Origin: an uncultured Clostridia bacterium
GTDB lineage: Bacteria > Bacillota > Clostridia > TANB77 > CAG-508
DNA: 7,882 bases
Reading direction: 5' to 3'
NCBI GenBank assembly: GCA_949935895.1
Contig: CATLGL010000073.1
Span: 1 to 7,882, forward strand
Part shown: positions 1 to 6,904 of the stretch, one piece after another
Layout: each line of letters starts with the position of its first letter
Numbering within the stretch: the first letter of the stretch is position 1
Translations under genes and position numbers: made by a program
The notes under the pieces: generated by a model
Seen by the model: only the letters and a program-made list of their open reading frames with translations
Database searches by the model: none
Told to the model about the DNA's origin: nothing

Positions 1-605
1 TTTAATTCTTTTGCATGAATCCACTGACTCATAAAACTAATTCCTAACAAATCAATCAAATTTTGGTAGACCAAATTAACCGTAATATTTTGTATTTCTT
101 TTTCATCTGTATTCCAATTCCAACCATTAAAATCTCTTAATACCTCTACACGACTAATATTCTCGCCTTTATTTAATAATTCTGATAAAGAAGCTCTAAT
201 AATACTATATTTTTCATCTACATAAATGGGTCTATCATCAAGCTGATATATCGCATATAATACTATTTTTTCGTTTGGATGCCAAAGGATAATACTTCCT
301 TCTGTTTTGTCTACTTCATATCGACGATTTAGTCCTTGTTCCATTGATTCTAATGTTTCTTTTCGAATCTCAATATGGTGGCATTTTTCTTTTATAATCA
401 TTAAAATCTCGTCTAAATATTCCTTTTTGGTTACTACCTCTTGTTTTACTACTTCATAATCTTGATATCCTGCTTCTATTTTATAAATACAAGATAAAAG
501 TAGATTTTTTACATCTTCGGAAAAATCTTTATCCTCCAAAATGATTTCTAATTCATTATGATAATCTTTTGGTGTAATTTTTGATAAAATTTTCTCTGTA
601 TCCAC
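1..605 (-). CDS. Unrecognised protein downstream of ftsK, partial at the left edge
   Basis: An uninterrupted reading frame runs from a GTG at 605-603 to the window edge, about 201 codons without a stop; its 3' end is outside the window. An AAAGGA ribosome binding site at 615-620, 9 nt before the GTG, supports this start, since no in-frame ATG lies nearby. The product begins V-D-T-E-K-I-L-S-K-I and is soluble-looking, rich in Lys, Glu and Ile, with no membrane segment, signal peptide or metal-binding motif. Around residues 60-115 it reads like an alternating helix and strand domain, and a Trp-containing patch (N-G-W-N-W-N) lies near residue 160. I do not recognise the family. It begins 64 nt after the ftsK stop with no terminator between, so it is probably cotranscribed with ftsK. 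It has no in-frame CGG and no frame break. Confidence 0.75.
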   Translation of the reverse strand, partial: MDTEKILSKITPKDYHNELEIILEDKDFSEDVKNLLLSCIYKIEAGYQDYEVVKQEVVTKKEYLDEILMIIKEKCHHIEIRKETLESMEQGLNRRYEVDKTEGSIILWHPNEKIVLYAIYQLDDRPIYVDEKYSIIRASLSELLNKGENISRVEVLRDFNGWNWNTDEKEIQNITVNLVYQNLIDLLGISFMSQWIHAKEL

Positions 606-614
606 AGACCTTCT

Positions 615-620
615 TCCTTT
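615..620 (-). promoter_or_regulatory. Ribosome binding site that supports a GTG start
   Basis: AAAGGA lies 9 nt upstream of the GTG at 605. It is the main reason for choosing this start in a frame that stays open a further 18 codons upstream, to a TAG beside the ftsK end, without any ATG. Confidence 0.5.
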
Positions 621-669
621 CTCTTCCGTTTTATCAATTTTTACCTTTTTTATTATTTCCTACTAATAC

Positions 670-3173
670 TTATCCTTCTACTGCTTCTTCTTCGTCTAGT
701 TCTTCTTGTTTTCCCATTTTTAATTCCTGCCATCTCTCTTTACTCATTAAAACAGTACGTGGTTTACTTCCCTCATATCCTGAAATAATTCCTCTTTGCT
801 CCATCTGGTCAATAATTCTTCCTGCTCTTGCATATCCCACTTTAAATCTTCTTTGTATAAAAGATGTAGATGCTTGTCCTACTTCAACAACCACTTCTAT
901 TGCATCATTTAAAAATGGATCTGTATCATCTTCTTGTTCTTGTTCATCTATTTGTTTATCTGTATTATTCGATTTTTCAATTGATTCTAATATATCTTCA
1001 TTATATGTTACTTCTCCATTTGATTTTAGGAAATTGACAATTTTTTCTACCTCTTTATCTGATACAAAAGCTCCTTGTAATCTTGTTGGTTTTGGCGCCC
1101 CTGATGGATAAAATAACATATCTCCTTTTCCTAATAATTTCTCTGCTCCTACCATATCTAAAATTGTCCTTGAATCCACTTGTGAGGAAACAGCAAATGC
1201 AATTCTTGATGGAATATTAGCTTTAATAATACCCGTAATAACATCCACTGATGGTCTTTGTGTGGCAATTACTAAATGCATACCTGCTGCCCTTGCCATT
1301 TGTGCTAAACGGCAAATAGCATCTTCTACGTCCTTTGCAGCAACCATCATTAAATCTGCAAGTTCATCAATAATGATAACAATTTGTGGTAATTTCTCAT
1401 TTAGACCTTCTTTTTCTATTTGCTCATTATATCCTTTAATGTCCCTAACTCCTTTTTTAGCAAATAGCCCATAACGATTTACCATTTCTTGTACTGCCCA
1501 TGCAAGTGCACCTGCTGCCTTTTTAGGGTCTGTTACAACAGGAATTAATAAATGTGGTATTCCATTATAAACAGAAAGTTCAACTACCTTTGGATCCACC
1601 ATTACTAATTTTACTTCACTTGGTTTTGCTTTATAAATAATACTTGTAATTAGAGTATTAATACAAACACTCTTTCCGTGAGCCTGTACTTCCCGCAATT
1701 AGCACATGAGGCATTTTAGCAATATCTGTTACAACACCATTTCCTGCAACATCTTTTCCAAGTGCAAAAGCAAGCTTAGATTCATATTCTATAAATTTAT
1801 CACTTTCTAATATATCTCGTAAATGTACCATTTCTGTTTCTTTATTCGGTACTTCAATTCCAACCGCTTGTTTTCCCGGTATTGGTGCCTCAATACGAAT
1901 TGATTCTGCTGCTAAATTTAAAGCAATATCATCTGCTAAATTTGCAATTTTATTAACTCTTACACCTTCTGCTGGTTTTAATTCATATCTTGTAATGGAT
2001 GGACCTATTGATACTTGCTCTACTTTAGCTGATACCCCAAAACTATATAATGTTTTTTGAAGTCTTGTAGCATTATCAGCAATAGCCTTTTTACTCCCTT
2101 TTGAGCCTACTGCTTTAGCTTGGCTTAATAATTCTATTGGCGGAAATTCATAATTTTCATCTTCTTGCATGATAGTATGTTCTAATACTAAAACTTCTTT
2201 TGTTTTTTCTTCTTTTTCTTCTTGTTTAGTTTGGAAAATATCCTCTAACTCATCTGGTGAAGATTCTAGTTGTTGTTTTGGTGGTTCAACTTCAGTTTTT
2301 AGTGTCATTGGCGAATCTATATCAAGATCAAAATCTATCATTTTTCCTTTTTTTGGTTTTATGCCACTCATACCAAGTGGAGTCAAATCATCCTCTGAAT
2401 GATCATATTTTTTTAATCCTTTTGGCTCATCATCCAAATTAATGGTAATTTGCTCCTCCTCTAGTGGTATATCGATTGAGCCTGTTTTCATTCGTTTTGT
2501 TCTTTCCCTTTTTGGTGGTCTTACTATTATTTCTTCCTCTTCGTCATCCTCCTCTAGCTCTTCTAATCTACGTTCTTTTCGTAATTCTCTTTTTTCTTCC
2601 ATATTCTCTACTGCATTTGCAATCATATTGGTTGGGTGAATGCCAAACATAAAAATTAGTAATAAAATAGAAATGCCCACTGCCAAAATAACAGCACCTG
2701 TTTCACCTAATAAATTAACGGCAGGGAATGCTGCTATCATTCCGAAGCATACCTCCACCAATATTTTTTTGTCCTAATTCATACGCCTGTGATAAAATAT
2801 CACCAAACTCCTTTGTAATATCAATGGTATGCTTTGATATTTGATATATACACATTACAACTGCAATACACATTAAAAAAACAGCATATTGAATTAGCTT
2901 TGGCATTAATGTTTCTTTCTTTTCGCAAGCAAGGTTTATCGCAATTACAAATGTTCCAATTGGTAAAATATATTTCATCCATCCCATTAATCCCCCAAGG
3001 AATGGACTTAATGTTTTTCCTATATAGCCAGAATTTGTATAGATAAGTACTGTTAGTAAAATACTTACAATAATCATAGATACTACTGTTAAATCAATAT
3101 CAATCTTATTTTGTTTTTTTCTTGTTCTATTGGTAGTTTTTGTACTTGTTTTTCTTCTTTTTCCTTTTGGCAT
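670..3173 (-). CDS. ftsK: DNA translocase FtsK/SpoIIIE, read through two +1 shifts at CGG
   Basis: Hexameric ATP-driven DNA pump of the division septum. The frame is broken twice; skipping the C of CGG at 2744 and at 1678 joins three segments of 143, 355 and 335 residues into an 833-residue protein, normal for the family. Residues 1-24 are basic; membrane segments lie near 26-46, 55-82, 95-113 and 150-180; a long acidic linker follows. The motor holds Walker A (G-S-T-G-S-G-K-S, 494-501), Walker B (D602-E603 after a hydrophobic strand), the A-T-Q-R-P-S motif near 636-641, and a C-terminal gamma winged helix (about 751-821) for reading DNA orientation. The ATG at 3173 has AAGGA 9 nt upstream and a promoter at 3229-3257. 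FtsK (division) and SpoIIIE (sporulation) roles cannot be separated here. If the shifts are not real events in translation, this would be a broken gene, but the coding constraint between and after them looks intact. Confidence 0.93.
1675..1678 (-). other. +1 shift site CGGA inside the FtsK Walker A motif
   Basis: Upstream reading gives G-S-T-G-S (ending TCA at 1681-1679), then CGG in frame. Continuing in frame gives R-K-E-C-L-Y and a stop. Dropping the C at 1678 gives GGA-AAG-AGT, that is G-K-S, completing an exact P-loop, and the protein continues 335 residues to the proper gamma domain. Gly is the required residue here by family knowledge. Confidence 0.9.
2741..2744 (-). other. +1 shift site CGGA in the FtsK membrane region, with a Shine-Dalgarno-like stretch upstream
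   Basis: After G-G-G-M-L (CTT at 2747-2745) the frame meets CGG; unshifted reading stops after nine codons (R-N-D-S-S-I-P-C-R). Skipping the C at 2744 gives G-M-I-A-A-F-P-A and the last membrane segment. GGTGGAGGT ends 6 nt before the CGG. This resembles the layout of the prfB +1 site (an internal Shine-Dalgarno, then CTT, then the shift codon), with one extra nucleotide of spacing. Confidence 0.88.
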
Positions 3174-3228
3174 GTTTATACATCCTTCCCTTATTTTTAT
3201 GTTTTATTGTGAAGCCTTTTCATTTTTA

Positions 3229-3257
3229 ATTCTATCATTGTGTTGGAGTATTTGCAA
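3229..3257 (-). promoter_or_regulatory. Sigma-A-type promoter of ftsK
   Basis: TTGCAA (3257-3252), a 17-nt spacer and TAGAAT (3234-3229) place a transcription start near 3222, about 50 nt before the ftsK ATG and just after the terminator of the preceding gene. Confidence 0.6.
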
Positions 3258-3268
3258 CAATCACAAAG

Positions 3269-3295
3269 AAAAAACCACGAACTTTTCCGTAGTTT
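3269..3295 (-). terminator. Intrinsic terminator after the coiled-coil gene
   Basis: A 10-bp stem (AAACTACGGA pairing with TTCGTGGTTT, including G-T pairs) with a four-base loop at 3272-3295 leads directly into a run of six T on the minus strand. It lies just after the stop at 3306 and before the ftsK promoter. Confidence 0.75.
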
Positions 3296-3305
3296 CTTAT
3301 CTCTT

Positions 3306-3743
3306 CTATTTTAATTCCTTCCTATTATTTTGAACTGTTTTTAAAGCATCTTCTAAAACAACCTCTAATTTTTCTAATAAATTATCTGCATAGTCTTTTG
3401 TTCCTTTTGATATCTCTCTAGACATTTCATTTGCAGTTTCAATTATTTGAGCTTTTTGTTCATATGCTTTTCTTGTAATTTCATGTTCATCTATCATAGA
3501 AATAATTCTATTTTCTGCCTCTTTTACAATATCATCTGCTTCTTTTTGTGCCTCAACTAGAATACGTCCTCTTTCTTCTTTTACCCATTTTGCTTGTTTT
3601 AATTCATCTGGAAGTTTTAGTCGTATTTCTTTAATAATATCTAAAATTTCTTCTTTTTCCACCATAGCTTTTCCAGAAAAAGGTACTGTTTTGCTATTTT
3701 CTAATGTTTCCTCCAATGTTTCTAATAATGTAAATAATTCCAT
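3306..3743 (-). CDS. Small coiled-coil protein of a Clostridia family often labelled ATPase subunit-like
   Basis: A 145-residue soluble protein, mostly charged helix. After a short N-terminal helix and a P-F-S-G-K-A-M-V patch comes a conserved-looking block (E-I-L-D-I-I-K-E-I-R-L-K-L-P, about residues 32-45), then a long coiled coil rich in Glu, Lys and Ala from about 50 to 140. It has no Walker motif, so it is not itself an ATPase; labels such as V-type ATPase subunit E/H-like in databases reflect coiled-coil similarity only. Its shape also recalls the tails of DivIVA/GpsB proteins. The ATG lies 3 nt after the rsmD stop, and its AAGGGG site sits inside the last codons of rsmD, so the two are cotranscribed and likely coupled. 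The function is unknown. Confidence 0.85.
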   Translation of the reverse strand: MELFTLLETLEETLENSKTVPFSGKAMVEKEEILDIIKEIRLKLPDELKQAKWVKEERGRILVEAQKEADDIVKEAENRIISMIDEHEITRKAYEQKAQIIETANEMSREISKGTKDYADNLLEKLEVVLEDALKTVQNNRKELK

Positions 3744-3746
3744 TTT

Positions 3747-4307
3747 TTACCCCTTTCGATTTAAGAAGATGAGCTTTATTCTTCCATATTTTCTTAAATC
3801 ATACACATTAACCTTCATATTTTTAATCTCTTCTAAAATCCTGGCTTCTTCATCTGTTTCAATTACAATGATTCCTTCTTGTTTTAAAAGATTTCCTTTA
3901 ATAATTTCTTCTACTGCCTTTTTTGTCATGTCTTCTGCATAAGGTGGATCTAAAAATATGAAATCAAATTGGACTTTTTTTCCTCCTAAAAAGCGTAACA
4001 CTTCTTTATAGTCTTCTTTTATAAGGATAGCTTTATCCTCTAAATGTGTTTTTTCTAAATTCTTTTTTATGATACTAATAGCAGCTTTAGAGTTATCACA
4101 TAAAACTGCTTTTTTTGCTCCTCTACTTATTGCCTCAATTCCAATTGCTCCACTACCTGAAAATAAATCCAACACAGTAGCCTCTAGCATCCTATTTTGA
4201 ATAATATTAAATAATGCTTCTTTTACTCTATCTAATGTTGGTCTTGTATTATTTCCTTGTAATGTATATAAAATTGTTCCTTTGGCTATTCCACTAATTA
4301 CTCGCAT
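3747..4307 (-). CDS. rsmD: 16S rRNA (guanine966-N2)-methyltransferase RsmD
   Basis: Transfers a methyl group from S-adenosylmethionine to N2 of G966 (E. coli numbering) in 16S rRNA, near the P-site tRNA of the small subunit. The 186-residue protein begins M-R-V-I-S-G, carries the family signature R-P-T-L-D-R-V-K-E-A-L-F-N (about 22-34), the AdoMet-binding motif D-L-F-S-G-S-G-A-I-G (47-56) followed by E-A-I-S-R-G-A, and the catalytic D-P-P-Y (120-123). Length is typical. I chose the ATG at 4307-4305 over a TTG one codon upstream, because AGAGGG lies 6 nt before the ATG. It has its own promoter and heads a two-gene unit with the small coiled-coil gene. Confidence 0.95.
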   Translation of the reverse strand: MRVISGIAKGTILYTLQGNNTRPTLDRVKEALFNIIQNRMLEATVLDLFSGSGAIGIEAISRGAKKAVLCDNSKAAISIIKKNLEKTHLEDKAILIKEDYKEVLRFLGGKKVQFDFIFLDPPYAEDMTKKAVEEIIKGNLLKQEGIIVIETDEEARILEEIKNMKVNVYDLRKYGRIKLIFLNRKG

Positions 4308-4330
4308 CAATATCCCTCTTTGATAGTTAT

Positions 4331-4359
4331 ATTTTATTCGCCTTTGTTCTATAAGTCAA
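4331..4359 (-). promoter_or_regulatory. Strong sigma-A promoter of rsmD
   Basis: TTGACT (4359-4354), a 17-nt spacer and TAAAAT (4336-4331) are each one mismatch from consensus. The start would be near 4324, giving a short leader before the rsmD ATG. Confidence 0.75.
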
Positions 4360-4374
4360 TAGAAAACATAGAAC
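4346..4374. repeat. Inverted repeat overlapping the rsmD promoter
   Basis: GTTCTAT (4346-4352) and ATAGAAC (4368-4374) are perfect 7-bp arms separated by 15 nt; they flank the -35 element. This may be an operator or chance in AT-rich DNA. Confidence 0.35.
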
Positions 4375-4411
4375 TGTAATATACATTTAACAAATCTGTA
4401 ATAAAGACAGC

Positions 4412-4442
4412 AAAAGACAGAGAGCAATTTTCTCTGTCTTTT
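4412..4442 (-). terminator. Strong terminator after divIVA, symmetrical in both directions
   Basis: A perfect 12-bp stem (AAAAGACAGAGA, 4412-4423, with TCTCTGTCTTTT, 4431-4442) encloses a 7-nt loop. T runs end the stem on either strand, so it can stop transcription from divIVA (minus strand) and also works in the plus direction. It begins 20 nt after the divIVA stop. Confidence 0.88.
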
Positions 4443-4461
4443 TTCTTTCGTTTTTTCTGTT

Positions 4462-4911
4462 TTAGTCTTTATTTACATCTTTTAATAGTTCTAATTGTGA
4501 AATTAGTAATGATTCCATTTTTGCTTTATAAATATCAAATTGTTTTGCTGCATCCTCTAATTCTTTCTTTTTTAGTAAAATTTCTTGTTCTAAATTCATT
4601 ATTTCTTGTCTTGCGTTTGCTTGTGCATCATTGATAATTTGTTCTGCTTGTTGTCTTGCTACATTTTTCACTTCTTCTGCTGTTGATTGAGCCATCATCA
4701 ATGTACTTTGTAATGTATTTTCAATCGTTTTGTAATGAGCTAAATCATCGTTTAATTGTTCTAATTTTTCTTTTGCTTCTGTACCTTCTTTATATAATCG
4801 TTCATAATCTACTGTTAATAAATCTAAAAATTCATCTACTTCATCTACATTGTATCCATTCATCATTTGTTTTGAAAATTTTTTATTCTCAATTTCTAAT
4901 GGTGTTAACAT
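4462..4911 (-). CDS. divIVA: DivIVA-domain protein, cell-pole/septum scaffold
   Basis: A peripheral membrane scaffold that marks curved membranes at septa and poles. The 149-residue protein opens with the family signature L-T-P-L-E-I-E-N-K-K-F-S-K followed by G-Y-N-V-D-E-V-D-E-F-L-D; the F12/K14 region corresponds to the membrane-binding loop. From about residue 28 to the end it is a coiled coil (Glu, Gln, Ala and Lys rich) expected to dimerise and then assemble further. The frame could open at 4959, but the ATG at 4911 is preferred: AAGGAGG lies 8 nt before it and the signature begins at once. It follows sepF by 97 nt and ends before a strong terminator. It could be a GpsB-like paralogue, but the length and N-terminus fit DivIVA. 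Confidence 0.93.
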   Translation of the reverse strand: MLTPLEIENKKFSKQMMNGYNVDEVDEFLDLLTVDYERLYKEGTEAKEKLEQLNDDLAHYKTIENTLQSTLMMAQSTAEEVKNVARQQAEQIINDAQANARQEIMNLEQEILLKKKELEDAAKQFDIYKAKMESLLISQLELLKDVNKD

Positions 4912-5008
4912 TCCTTTTTCCTCCTTAGCTTTTAGTAATAGTTTAAAAGTCGGATGCACGTCTCAGAATATAAATTTTTCTGATGTTAGCCTCCGGCTTT
5001 ATGTAGTC
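4912..5008 (-). other. sepF-divIVA intergenic leader with two small inverted repeats
   Basis: This 97-nt gap holds AGCC-GGA-GGCT (4988-4998, 4-bp stem) and CAGAA/TTCTG arms (4964-4982). Neither is followed by a T run, so neither is a convincing terminator. I see no clear promoter, so divIVA probably depends on read-through from sepF. Confidence 0.35.
4920..4926 (-). promoter_or_regulatory. Ribosome binding site that fixes the divIVA start
   Basis: AAGGAGG followed by an 8-nt spacer before the ATG at 4911. No comparable site precedes the earlier ATG at 4959. Confidence 0.75.
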
Positions 5009-5479
5009 TTAATTGTTTTTAAGCCATGAAACAGATAATCTGTTCTTTATTTCTTCTCTTGCCATATCATTTGCAATTTCATAATTAGTTGGTGCAATTA
5101 AAAAGATGGAATTTGATATTTTTTGAATATGCCCATCTAATGCATGTACTGATCCACTAATAAAATCTACAATTCTTCTTGCAACATCTTTATTAACATA
5201 TTCTAAATTTACAATAACAGATTTTCTATCTTTTAAATAATTACAAATTTCTTCCGATTGTTCAAAAGTGGTTGGTTGAGATATTACCATTCTAACTTGT
5301 TGAACTTGTGGCATATTAACAACTTTTTGTTTTCTTCCAAAAATAGTTTTTGGTTCTTGTTCTTCTTCCTCTTCTTCCTCATATTCATAACCATATACTT
5401 TATCTTCTATTTCTTCATCCTCTGCTGCATTATCCATTCCTAAAAAATCCCAAATTTTATTCATTACAGCTCCTGCCAT
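5009..5479 (-). CDS. sepF: Cell division protein SepF, FtsZ-bundling membrane anchor
   Basis: Binds the FtsZ C-terminal tail, bundles FtsZ filaments and ties them to the membrane at the division site. The 156-residue protein has a short amphipathic N-terminal helix (K-I-W-D-F-L-G-M, about 8-15) for membrane binding, an unusually acidic linker with a run of seven Glu (34-40), and the SepF core at about 62-134, which includes V-N-L-E-Y-V and D-F-I-S-G-S and ends in the strand S-I-F-L-I-A-P. The first ATG (5479) has AGGAGG 8 nt upstream; an ATG five codons later also has a CAGGAG site and could serve as a second start. It has its own promoter after the HlyD-like gene. YggT and YlmH, which often lie between sepF and divIVA in related bacteria, are absent here. 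Confidence 0.95.
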   Translation of the reverse strand: MAGAVMNKIWDFLGMDNAAEDEEIEDKVYGYEYEEEEEEEQEPKTIFGRKQKVVNMPQVQQVRMVISQPTTFEQSEEICNYLKDRKSVIVNLEYVNKDVARRIVDFISGSVHALDGHIQKISNSIFLIAPTNYEIANDMAREEIKNRLSVSWLKNN

Positions 5480-5504
5480 TTTATAAACCTCCTAATTTTC
5501 CTCC

Positions 5505-5518
5505 TTGGTATGTACCAA
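5505..5518. promoter_or_regulatory. Perfect palindrome at the sepF transcription start, possible operator
   Basis: TTGGTA-TG-TACCAA is a perfect 6-bp inverted repeat with a 2-nt centre, too tight for an RNA hairpin but suited to a dimeric DNA-binding protein. It begins 2 nt after the -10 element and covers the predicted start near 5513. Confidence 0.45.
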
Positions 5519-5519
5519 T

Positions 5520-5548
5520 AGTATCTTACTTTTTTTCTTTCTTGTCAA
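5520..5548 (-). promoter_or_regulatory. Sigma-A promoter of sepF
   Basis: A perfect TTGACA (5548-5543), a 17-nt spacer and GATACT (5525-5520). It sits in the gap between the HlyD-like gene and sepF, and is followed by two GGAGG-type sites, the second of which serves the sepF ATG. Confidence 0.75.
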
Positions 5549-5601
5549 TACCTTTCGAGATTGTAATTTATTTTTAATTTTTTTGTAATATTTCTGTAAT
5601 A

Positions 5602-6904
5602 TTAGCTCTTTGGATAAATCATGATTTCATCATGTAATACAATGCTTTTTATCTGATTAATTTCCTTGTCTGTGTATCCCCATTTTTCTTTCAATTCTGT
5701 CGATTCATAGTTTGTTATAATCGAATAAGAAGAATTTTGTTTTAATACTTTAACTGGTATTTTATCAGTATATCCTGCTCGATTTTTCATAACAAAATAA
5801 ATATCATTTCCTTCTTGTTCACTTCCCTGTTTTGCCTTTTCTCGAATAAGTGCTGTATTTGGTACTTTTAGCCCACTATAACTCCACCAAATAACATCAA
5901 CTGTAATTTTTCTATAATTAGCAAGTAATTCTAATCCTTTTGTTATTTTAAAAACAATTAATCTAGATTTGTCTTCTTCCACAATATACGCTACTTGAGC
6001 TGATATTTCTTCACTATTGGCTAAACGTAATGTTACATTGTCTCCTACCTTCGCTTCTTGTGCTTTTTCTGAGGTCAAACTAACTACAATATATCCTTCA
6101 AAATTGTTAATAATTTTTCCTTTTTCCCCACTACTTGAAACAATTTCTCCTGTTTTCAATTTTAATTCTTCTAAAAACTTGATATTCAAACTCGAAAAAG
6201 AATTCGGTGTTAATACATCTTCTAATCCGTCCACTCGGTATGATACAATTCCACTGGTTGGTGCATTGATATATTCTGAACCAGAGTTTAAACTATTTTC
6301 ATAAGAACTTCTTTCTTCAATTAGTTTTCGAATATATGAACCAGATGGACTTAATTCTCCTGCAATTTTTGCTTTTTTGGTAATTCTTGTATTGATATCT
6401 TTTTTATACTCCTTCATTTTCTGAATATCATTTAATGTTTCATATTCCATTAATCTTTCTTGTATTTGATTTTCTAATAATTTCATATCTGATGAAAATA
6501 AGTTATTCTCATTTGCCATTGCTTCTTGTATTTTTAAATCTAATTCTTGTATTTTTTTTACCAAATTTTCTTCATTATTACTGTAATAGCGAAATACTGG
6601 ATCATTTTTTGCTACTCTTTCCCCTTCTGCTTTTATTTGTACAATTCCATTTTTATAATTATCACCTTGCACTACTGTTTCTTCACGTATGACATAACCG
6701 AACTGCATTTTCTTCTTCTGATAAATTTCCTTGTTCAATTGCAATGATATCAGTGGGTTGTCGAATAAGTTGTATAATGCAATAAACAAAGTAAATCAAA
6801 GCTATTGTTCCAATCACATAGGCTGTAGCTACTTTTTTCATATTCTTCTTTCTTGGATAATTTGTGTTTGGGGTACTATTACTAATATTCCCTTTTTTTC
6901 TCAA
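5602..6904 (-). CDS. HlyD-family membrane-anchored adaptor-like protein, read through one +1 shift at CGG
   Basis: Skipping the C of the CGG at 6700 joins a 68-residue N-terminal part to a 365-residue remainder, giving 433 residues. The N-terminus is basic with one membrane segment (about 25-46), so most of the protein lies outside the membrane. The shifted glycine opens G-Y-V-I-R-E-E-T-V-V, the usual start of the first half of the barrel/lipoyl region in this family; a helical hairpin rich in coiled coil follows (about 110-188), then the second half-motif A-P-T-S-G-I-V (214-220) and beta-rich domains. It resembles periplasmic-adaptor subunits, but no transporter gene is nearby, and in Clostridia such genes sit next to sepF with an unknown role, perhaps in the cell envelope. 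The TTG start at 6904 overlaps the shifted miaA stop and has GGAGG 8 nt upstream. Confidence 0.88.
6697..6700 (-). other. +1 shift site CGGT in the HlyD-like gene
   Basis: After E-E-E-N-A-V (GTT) the zero frame meets CGG and stops after R-L-C-H-T. Skipping the C at 6700 gives GGT-TAT-GTC, G-Y-V-I-R-E-E, and an open frame of 365 residues. This is the only one of the four sites with T as the fourth base. Confidence 0.88.

Noticed and set aside
581..1111. Plus-strand open frame of 176 codons opposite ftsK
   Set aside because: It is low-complexity (Ser, Phe, Leu and Pro rich), the typical mirror of an acidic, AT-rich gene, with no ribosome binding site. The same holds for the other plus-strand frames in the window.
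670..3173. Annotating ftsK as a pseudogene with two disabling mutations
   Set aside because: Both breaks are the same event (extra C before a GGA glycine codon), all segments keep full family motifs, and no other stop or gap is seen. The identical event in two other genes makes independent decay unlikely.
4912..4959. Upstream extension of divIVA to the ATG at 4959
   Set aside because: The added 16 residues are not part of the DivIVA signature, and the strong AAGGAGG site lies downstream of that ATG, placed for the ATG at 4911.
5586..5604. Inverted repeat TAATATT/AATATTA at the end of the HlyD-like gene as a terminator
   Set aside because: The stem is only A-T pairs and is followed on the minus strand by A-rich sequence, not a T run.
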